In this document: positions 1 to 5,114 of the stretch, piece after piece | Layout of the letters: every line of letters begins with the position of its first letter | How positions within the stretch are numbered: the stretch's first letter is position 1 | Assembly (NCBI GenBank): GCA_016763045.1 | Contig: JAESUN010000172.1 | Location: forward strand, 1 to 5,114 | Length of the DNA: 5,114 nucleotides | Direction: 5' to 3' | Origin: Opitutaceae bacterium | GTDB lineage: Bacteria; Verrucomicrobiota; Verrucomicrobiia; Opitutales; Opitutaceae | Position numbers and translations under genes: made by a program | Notes under the pieces: model-generated | Told to the model about the DNA's origin: nothing | Databases searched by the model: none | Seen by the model: only the letters and a program-made list of their open reading frames with translations

Positions 1-796
1 AATAGCTTCCACCCGAAAAACTCGTCGAAACGATCAGGGACCAAAAACCTATGCTCATTAACTTATAGTAGTGGAAACGAGAGCCCAAAACCTTTGGCAC
101 CATATAATAGAGACCAGCCAAGCCCAACGCTATAAACCATAGTCCATTCAGACTACTCATATACCAAGCACTGGTGATCGACTGCATAACGCCTCTGGTC
201 GGCTCACAAACTAACATCAGCTGGGCAACCGCAGAAAGCCATGGGAAAGAGAAAAAAGCGGCAAGAATGAGCCACTGTGAAACATAAGACTGTTTTGTAG
301 CTCGATGCCGAAAGATACTAACTCCTGCGACGCCTATTACGAGATATGCAATAAATAGCAATGGCATCACATAAGAGGGAAACTCCATCCACCCGACTCC
401 AAGAGAATCTCCCTTCAAAATACCAACGGTCCCTAAGAGAACTCCAATATTCCAAAAAACAGCGGCCACCACCATAGAACCATTTCGATGAATCTTGGAA
501 TGAGAGAGTCGGGCCATAATCCACAATCCGACGGCAAGCCCTATGTTAATTCCCCAGCCATAAATGAACGTATTCGTAGCTGCAGGATAAACTCGCCCAT
601 ACGTAAAAATTTCACATTGCCCCAGGAAATCAGGAGTGTGCAGCTTGAACGAAGCAATCAAAGCTAAACACGTACTCACAATAAGCCAAAGAGTTCCTGC
701 TGCAATGAAGACCAAAGCAGGTCCTCGAGCCGAACGATCAATTTCATTCAACTCAGACCGACCAGTAGATTCATTTATTTTAAAAACCGAACTCAT
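1..796 (-). CDS. CcoN-like (cbb3-type oxidase subunit I-like) protein lacking canonical metal ligands, partial
   Basis: The first 265 residues of a frame that runs off the window at base 1. ATG at 796 is the only upstream ATG, with an in-frame TAA at 832-830. Hydrophobic helices lie at about 27-50, 72-96, 107-128, 141-163, 173-196, 213-236 and 247 onward, matching helices I-VII of CcoN. Shared landmarks include TYGRVYPAATN (65-75; CcoN has TFGRLRPLHTN), GWMEFP (135-140; CcoN ELEWP), WY then 20 residues then VPK (211-235, same spacing in CcoN), and FWSLI (251-255). Yet the low-spin heme ligand is Ala73, the helix VI CuB ligand is Ser214, and the helix VII His-His pair is Ser264-Tyr265. The cross-linked tyrosine position is Thr258. 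A normal oxygen-reducing centre is therefore unlikely. Homology to CcoN is from remembered sequence, not a database search; the helix X ligands lie outside the window. Its job is unknown; a structural or redox-partner role with ACIII is inference. Confidence 0.85.
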   Translation of the reverse strand, partial: MSSVFKINESTGRSELNEIDRSARGPALVFIAAGTLWLIVSTCLALIASFKLHTPDFLGQCEIFTYGRVYPAATNTFIYGWGINIGLAVGLWIMARLSHSKIHRNGSMVVAAVFWNIGVLLGTVGILKGDSLGVGWMEFPSYVMPLLFIAYLVIGVAGVSIFRHRATKQSYVSQWLILAAFFSFPWLSAVAQLMLVCEPTRGVMQSITSAWYMSSLNGLWFIALGLAGLYYMVPKVLGSRFHYYKLMSIGFWSLIVSTSFSGGSY

Positions 797-864
797 AGAA
801 GAAAAATTTATAACGGATGCTCGCTTGGTTTATCTGATTGATGCAAAATTTAAAAAGGATGGAC
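797..864. other. 68-base intergenic gap, no clear regulatory signal
   Basis: The only gap longer than 24 bases in the window. On the minus strand it is AT-rich and holds two direct GCATC copies (about 838-842 and 816-820). A TATAAA occurs near its downstream end (about 807-812) without a -35 partner at normal spacing. I found no stable hairpin followed by a T-run, so there is no support for a terminator. No convincing Shine-Dalgarno sequence precedes the ATG at 796. Read-through from the upstream genes is the simplest view. Confidence 0.5.
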
Positions 865-1170
865 CTAATTCTCCTGAGATTGAAGTTCCTTAAGAGTTAA
901 CTCCATTGCCCTATCGACAGGGAGATGGATCGTGCCTTTTTCCTCATCGATCCAGGTATATTCAGATGTAAGCTTTGATTGATCCGAACGAACTTCTGAA
1001 AGAAGCTGCGCGCGCTCAGCAGGAGTTTTCGCTCCTAGATGGAGAGCCTCTGGCAGAGTCGGAGAATACTGATTGCATACGATAAACCCAAAAGCCAGGA
1101 AACCGGCAATAATAACGAGAGTTGAAAAGAAACAACACACGCATGAAGGGGAAGATTTCAGCTTACTCAT
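865..1170 (-). CDS. Small single-pass membrane protein of a respiratory operon, function unknown
   Basis: 101 residues. A short N-terminus with a cysteine cluster (Cys10, Cys12, Cys13) leads into one hydrophobic helix (about 14-32, with Cys32 at its end). A polar domain of about 68 residues follows, probably periplasmic given the positive residues (Lys3, Lys5) before the helix. Its C-terminal half, YTWIDEEKGTIHLPVDRAM (71-89), matches a pattern I recall from small conserved proteins encoded beside ACIII or cytochrome oxidase genes (Tyr-x-Trp-Val/Ile-Asp-x-x-x-Gly, then Ile-Pro-Ile/Val-Asp/Glu-Arg-Ala-Met). I know no established function. It starts 8 bases inside the actF end (the ATG overlaps the TAC CAT GAG TAA codons) and has no clear Shine-Dalgarno sequence, so it probably depends on translational coupling to actF. 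The conserved motif and reading-frame integrity make it a real gene; an accessory or assembly role is inference from location only. Confidence 0.85.
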   Translation of the reverse strand: MSKLKSSPSCVCCFFSTLVIIAGFLAFGFIVCNQYSPTLPEALHLGAKTPAERAQLLSEVRSDQSKLTSEYTWIDEEKGTIHLPVDRAMELTLKELQSQEN

Positions 1171-2404
1171 GGTAGTTTAAAGATTCAAGGATTCGAGGGT
1201 CGCGGATAGGAATCGGCCGAGTCTTATTAAAGCTTCGGAGAAACGCCCAGATACAGATTCCTCCTATACCAATCAATGCCGTAACATCCCAGACAGAGAC
1301 TCCAAATTCAAAAGGATTGCCTTCGCCATCTTTTTTATACGGAAGAATATTATAATAAAAATCGAGTAGCTGAGTGAGCAGAACCCAAACACAGATGAAA
1401 ATCATTCTGCCCTTAATCAGTTTATTTCGATGTCCAAGCAAAAAGAAAAGCGGGAAGAAAAAATGTGCAAAAATGAGCGTATATCCCACATAACGCCAAT
1501 TCCCATGTTCACGGATGACATACCAAAAAGTTTCCTCCGGAATATTCGCATTCCAGATGAGGAAATACTGTGAAAACGAAATGTAAGCCCAAAAAACAGT
1601 AAAGGCTAACATCATATTTCCCAGTTGAAGCATATGGCTTCGGAGAAAAAGACCCTTGAGAGCATTTCTGGATAAGAAAATACAGATCAAAGCGATCGTC
1701 GCCAATGCAGCTCGCATGGCACCAGTGAAAAACCATACACCATACATGGTCGAGAACCAGTGATAATCCAAACTCTTGAGCCATAAACAAGCAATCAGTG
1801 TAGAGCTAAAAGCAACAACGGGAATTCCTAGAGCAGCCATTTTACGACAAGTGGTCGTGTGCGCTCCAGAGCCATCTTCATCCTGTGTAAAAGAAGCTTT
1901 GCGAAAACGACTCGAAAGCCAAATCCAGGAAACAAAAGAAACCAGATAAATAATGACAAAAGTAGGAAAATTCAGCAGAGCTGATTTTTTCACATACAAA
2001 ATATCCGAACCAACGGTTCCATGTCCTCCAATCGTCGATAAATCAAAATGAGGATCCATCCACTTCCAGATTAACGAAGGCTCAAAATACGACAGAATAA
2101 TCAATGGGAGAAAAAACAATGCCAACCAGGGAAAAATAGCTAAGCTATGCTCTAACGTCCGACGAATAACTGTCGACCAGCCTGCATCAAAGATATGGTG
2201 AAGCATGACCATCAGCAACAAACCAAGTCCAATAGCAGTACTATAGGCAGATGCTAACAACCAGGAGGATGCAACCTCCTTGGGATACATGAAAAAACCG
2301 ATACTCGTAATCAGCAGAGCAATTACCCCAATGGTAAGAGCCACGGTTGGCTTACCAACCGGCTTAGAACCGGAAATGGATGATTTTGCGGATGGGTTAC
2401 TCAT
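1163..2404 (-). CDS. actF: ActF, polytopic NrfD-like membrane subunit of ACIII
   Basis: 413 residues, a normal ActF length. After a polar Ser/Lys-rich N-terminus (residues 1-18), about ten hydrophobic helices run from residue 19 to about 390. Typical ActF features are HHIFDAGWSTVIRRTLEH (69-86, with His69, His70 and Asp73) followed by FPWLALFFLP, a long loop with WKWMDPHFDL, and later MLAFTVFWAYISFSQYFLIW and EETFWYVIREHGNWRYVG. ActF is a paralogue of ActC with the same NrfD/PsrC fold. In known ACIII structures it is the second large membrane subunit, apparently without a quinol; a role in proton translocation has been proposed. It starts on an ATG that overlaps the actE stop and ends 8 bases inside the next gene, so it is in the middle of a coupled operon. 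No frameshift or missing segment was noticed. Confidence 0.94.
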   Translation of the reverse strand: MSNPSAKSSISGSKPVGKPTVALTIGVIALLITSIGFFMYPKEVASSWLLASAYSTAIGLGLLLMVMLHHIFDAGWSTVIRRTLEHSLAIFPWLALFFLPLIILSYFEPSLIWKWMDPHFDLSTIGGHGTVGSDILYVKKSALLNFPTFVIIYLVSFVSWIWLSSRFRKASFTQDEDGSGAHTTTCRKMAALGIPVVAFSSTLIACLWLKSLDYHWFSTMYGVWFFTGAMRAALATIALICIFLSRNALKGLFLRSHMLQLGNMMLAFTVFWAYISFSQYFLIWNANIPEETFWYVIREHGNWRYVGYTLIFAHFFFPLFFLLGHRNKLIKGRMIFICVWVLLTQLLDFYYNILPYKKDGEGNPFEFGVSVWDVTALIGIGGICIWAFLRSFNKTRPIPIRDPRILESLNYHE

Positions 2405-3012
2405 AATCCAAGCTCCGATCTTTTATCAGCAGGAACATCTTCGATCGTTCCCAGTTGTGCACGTTGTAAAACTTTGAGGTAAGCAACAATAGCCCATCGA
2501 TCTTCAACCGTAAGCTTATCTCCGTAGCGACCCATTGTGTTTTTACCGTTAGTTATCGTATTGAAAATCTCACCTTCTGGCATCGTGAGCAAATCAGCTC
2601 TCGTATATGACGGAGTCGAAAGCATGCCATATTTCTTGGTAATTCCATTCCCATCACCAGACTCTCCATGGCATACTACGCAAAAAATCGCATATCGATC
2701 TTTTCCGCGCTCCAATAATTCCTGAGTCACGTCCATGGGAAACCCACGAGCAAACTCTCCTTTCGAGTCTTTCCCAAAAGCAAGATGATCATCCTCTAAA
2801 AAAGATCCACGTGCCACCGCATGAGCGGGCACAGGTCGATCCGCACGGCCATCTGCGAAAAAAGCACTTTTGCCCTGAGGCATGTACTTCGGCTGATGAT
2901 CCATATCATTAAAAATTTCAATCGGTGGTTTTGTCGACTTCGAACCTCTGAATCCCAGAATCGAAATAGTAGCGACCACCACAAAAGCAAAAGTCAAAAC
3001 AACGTAGCGCAT
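2401..3012 (-). CDS. actE: ActE, monoheme cytochrome c subunit of ACIII
   Basis: 203 residues. A hydrophobic N-terminal segment (about residues 3-20) should export and/or anchor the protein, placing the rest in the periplasm. An extended linker follows, with PPIEIFNDMDHQPKYMPQ at residues 29-46, typical of ActE. The heme c domain covers about 95-185. It holds one heme attachment site, CVVCH at 111-115 (His115 proximal ligand), followed by GESGDGNG, and Met160 in NTMGRYGDKL as the likely sixth ligand. A closing helix (WAIVAYLKVLQRAQ) is typical of class I cytochromes c. ActE is thought to carry electrons from the complex towards the oxidase or a soluble cytochrome. Some ActE proteins are lipoproteins, but here the equivalent point reads LGFRGS with Phe21 and no cysteine, so anchoring may be by an uncleaved helix. 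The stop overlaps the actF start by 4 bases (ATGA). Confidence 0.95.
   Translation of the reverse strand: MRYVVLTFAFVVVATISILGFRGSKSTKPPIEIFNDMDHQPKYMPQGKSAFFADGRADRPVPAHAVARGSFLEDDHLAFGKDSKGEFARGFPMDVTQELLERGKDRYAIFCVVCHGESGDGNGITKKYGMLSTPSYTRADLLTMPEGEIFNTITNGKNTMGRYGDKLTVEDRWAIVAYLKVLQRAQLGTIEDVPADKRSELGL
2413..2416 (-). promoter_or_regulatory. Ribosome binding site of actF
   Basis: On the minus strand GGAG lies 8 bases before the ATG at 2404, inside the last codons of actE. Together with the ATGA stop-start overlap it fixes the actF start and suggests coupled translation. Confidence 0.6.
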
Positions 3013-3013
3013 C

Positions 3014-3547
3014 TTATTCTTCCAACTCCTGGATTTCTAAACTACCCACATCTGAGAGGAGTTTATTGGTTTCAGCTTTATTGAACTCTGGATCAGAGTT
3101 TTCAATCACTAGGAAAAATTGATCATCCGAGCTCTTATGAATATCATCATACTTCAAAATAGGATGATAATGCATCGGCAATCGGTTCAAAAGAAACATT
3201 CCGATAATCGTGCCAAAAGCGGCGAGCAAAATAGTCAGCTCATACGATACAGGAAAAGCAAACATCGGACTGAAAAAAGGTTTTCCACCCACAATCAGTG
3301 GATAATCGAACTTATTCATGAAGAAGATCATCGACATCCCAATGGTAAAACCGAGGCTACCCCCAACTAGAGTGAAACGAGGAACCCGCGAACGGCGTAG
3401 TCCCATGGCACCATCCATTCCATGAATAGGAAATGGAGTGATGACATCCCATTTCTTGTAACCGGCATCACGCACCTTTTCCGCCGCGCTCATGATCGCA
3501 GCTGGAGTGTCAAATCTGGCAAGTAGCCCGTAGACTTTATTCGACAT
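3014..3547 (-). CDS. actD: ActD, two-helix membrane subunit of ACIII (DUF3341)
   Basis: 177 residues, the usual ActD size. The soluble N-terminal part starts VYGLLARFDTPAAIMSAAEK and continues through GYKKWDVITPFPIHGMDGAMG (residues 29-49), the most characteristic stretch of the DUF3341 family. Two membrane helices follow, at about residues 58-78 and 100-122, joined by a short loop with GGKPFFSPMFAFPVSYE. A polar C-terminal domain (residues 123-177) carries the MHYHP motif and ends in an acidic tail (EIQELEE). No cofactor motif is present, in line with ActD being a structural subunit of ACIII packed against the ActC/ActF membrane module. A conserved lysine in ActD has been discussed as part of a proton path; that is family knowledge and not tested here. 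Only one base separates its stop from the actE start. Confidence 0.94.
   Translation of the reverse strand: MSNKVYGLLARFDTPAAIMSAAEKVRDAGYKKWDVITPFPIHGMDGAMGLRRSRVPRFTLVGGSLGFTIGMSMIFFMNKFDYPLIVGGKPFFSPMFAFPVSYELTILLAAFGTIIGMFLLNRLPMHYHPILKYDDIHKSSDDQFFLVIENSDPEFNKAETNKLLSDVGSLEIQELEE
3019..3023 (-). promoter_or_regulatory. Ribosome binding site of actE
   Basis: On the minus strand GGAAG lies 6 bases before the ATG at 3012. It overlaps the last codons of actD, so actE translation is probably coupled to actD termination. Confidence 0.6.
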
Positions 3548-3552
3548 TATAT

Positions 3553-3557
3553 CTCTT
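3553..3557 (-). promoter_or_regulatory. Ribosome binding site of actD
   Basis: On the minus strand AAGAG lies 5 bases before the ATG at 3547, within the 24-base actC-actD gap. It is a modest Shine-Dalgarno match and supports the chosen start. Confidence 0.55.
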
Positions 3558-3571
3558 AATTTGAAGGTTGA

Positions 3572-4971
<1,400 letters not shown>

Positions 4972-4972
<1 letters not shown>

Positions 4973-5114
4973 TAGTGATGTCCTCCTTCGTTAGCAGAAC
5001 CATGTGCATTCGGCGCACGTGCTTGTTCGGTCGGTGCATGATCACCTCCTACATGAGGATTCTTTGTATCGTATTCAACTCGACTTAAAGGGTTGGATTG
5101 GTAGTCCGGCATTG
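4972..5114 (-). CDS. actB: ActB, C-terminal tail (partial; ACIII iron-sulfur subunit)
   Basis: The last 46 complete codons of an open frame that enters from beyond base 5114 and ends in TAA at 4974-4972. The visible peptide begins [20 protein letters not shown] and finishes in a Gly- and His-rich tail ending EGGHH. No cofactor motif is visible, because the molybdopterin-like and ferredoxin-like domains of ActB lie upstream. The assignment rests on position directly before actC in the conserved act order, and on the [15 protein letters not shown] stretch, which resembles ActB C-termini as I recall them. In ACIII, ActB carries the [3Fe-4S] and [4Fe-4S] clusters that take electrons from the quinol site of ActC. 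The stop codon shares one base with the actC start (TAATG), a classic coupling arrangement. Identity is likely but not proven from so short a piece. Confidence 0.8.
4981..4986 (-). promoter_or_regulatory. Ribosome binding site of actC
   Basis: On the minus strand GGAGGA lies 8 bases before the ATG at 4972. It sits inside the end of actB, where it encodes two glycines. It is the strongest and best-placed Shine-Dalgarno sequence used by a gene in the window and fixes the actC start. Confidence 0.8.

Noticed and set aside
318..524. Minus-strand 68-codon frame
   Set aside because: It is an off-frame shadow within the CcoN-like gene, which shows continuous membrane helices and family landmarks in the other frame.
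636..640. His53 (LHTP, codon 640-638) as a possible replacement for the missing helix II heme ligand, because it resembles the CcoN LHTN motif
   Set aside because: It lies 12 residues before the TYGR landmark, in the loop after helix I. The TYGR-to-Pro spacing aligns Ala73 to the true ligand. A loop histidine there would not reach the low-spin heme site in the CcoN fold.
1..796. CcoN-like gene as a decayed pseudogene
   Set aside because: The frame is open for 265 codons. Helices, spacing and non-ligand landmarks are preserved while only ligand positions are changed, which is not the pattern of random decay. The remainder is unseen, so this cannot be fully excluded.
797..864. Possible promoter (TATAAA) or terminator between the small gene and the CcoN-like gene
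   Set aside because: There is no -35 box at 16-18 bases from the TATAAA, and no inverted repeat with a T-run. The GCATC pair is direct and not inverted.
636..893. Plus-strand 85-codon open frame
   Set aside because: It lies opposite the CcoN-like gene and the end of the small gene, with no family resemblance. It is an antisense shadow.
1509..1790. Minus-strand 93-codon frame with Cys- and aromatic-rich translation
   Set aside because: It is an alternative frame inside actF, whose own frame is intact and conserved through this stretch.

Overview
This window is an intact stretch of an alternative complex III (ACIII) operon. ACIII is a quinol:electron-acceptor oxidoreductase that replaces the cytochrome bc1 complex in many bacteria. 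Every gene seen is on the minus strand, so the operon reads from base 5114 down to base 1. In transcription order it holds the last 46 codons of actB, complete actC, actD, actE and actF, a complete small single-pass membrane protein, and the first 265 codons of a protein related to cbb3-type cytochrome oxidase subunit I (CcoN).

The organism is a Gram-negative respiratory bacterium. The actBCDEF order is shared by several ACIII phyla. The style of ActE (a Gly-Phe-Arg-Gly-Ser N-terminal region, then a DMDHQPK motif, then one CxxCH heme) and the CcoN-like gene after actF remind me most of Verrucomicrobiota or neighbouring PVC-group genomes. That placement rests on recall, not on a search, and is tentative. 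GC content looks to be in the mid-40s percent by eye.

Layout: 4972-5114 actB tail; 3572-4972 actC; 3014-3547 actD; 2401-3012 actE; 1163-2404 actF; 865-1170 small membrane protein; 797-864 short gap; 1-796 CcoN-like N-terminal part. Genes overlap by 1, 4 or 8 bases or are separated by 1 to 24 bases, which indicates one transcript with translational coupling. The only gap above 24 bases is the 68-base one before the CcoN-like gene. I saw no hairpin terminator, tRNA, rRNA, mobile element, repeat array or CRISPR. The operon promoter must lie beyond base 5114.

Function: ActC and ActF are polytopic membrane subunits of the NrfD/PsrC fold; ActC carries the quinol site. ActB holds the iron-sulfur clusters, and ActE is a monoheme cytochrome c that helps pass electrons to the terminal oxidase. 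ActD is a small two-helix subunit.

The most notable observation is in the CcoN-like protein. It aligns without gaps to CcoN in key helices, yet every heme- and CuB-ligand position visible in the window is non-histidine (Ala73, Ser214, Ser264, Tyr265), and the position of the active-site tyrosine is Thr258. It looks like a cofactor-poor or cofactor-free paralogue of an oxidase core subunit, co-transcribed with ACIII.
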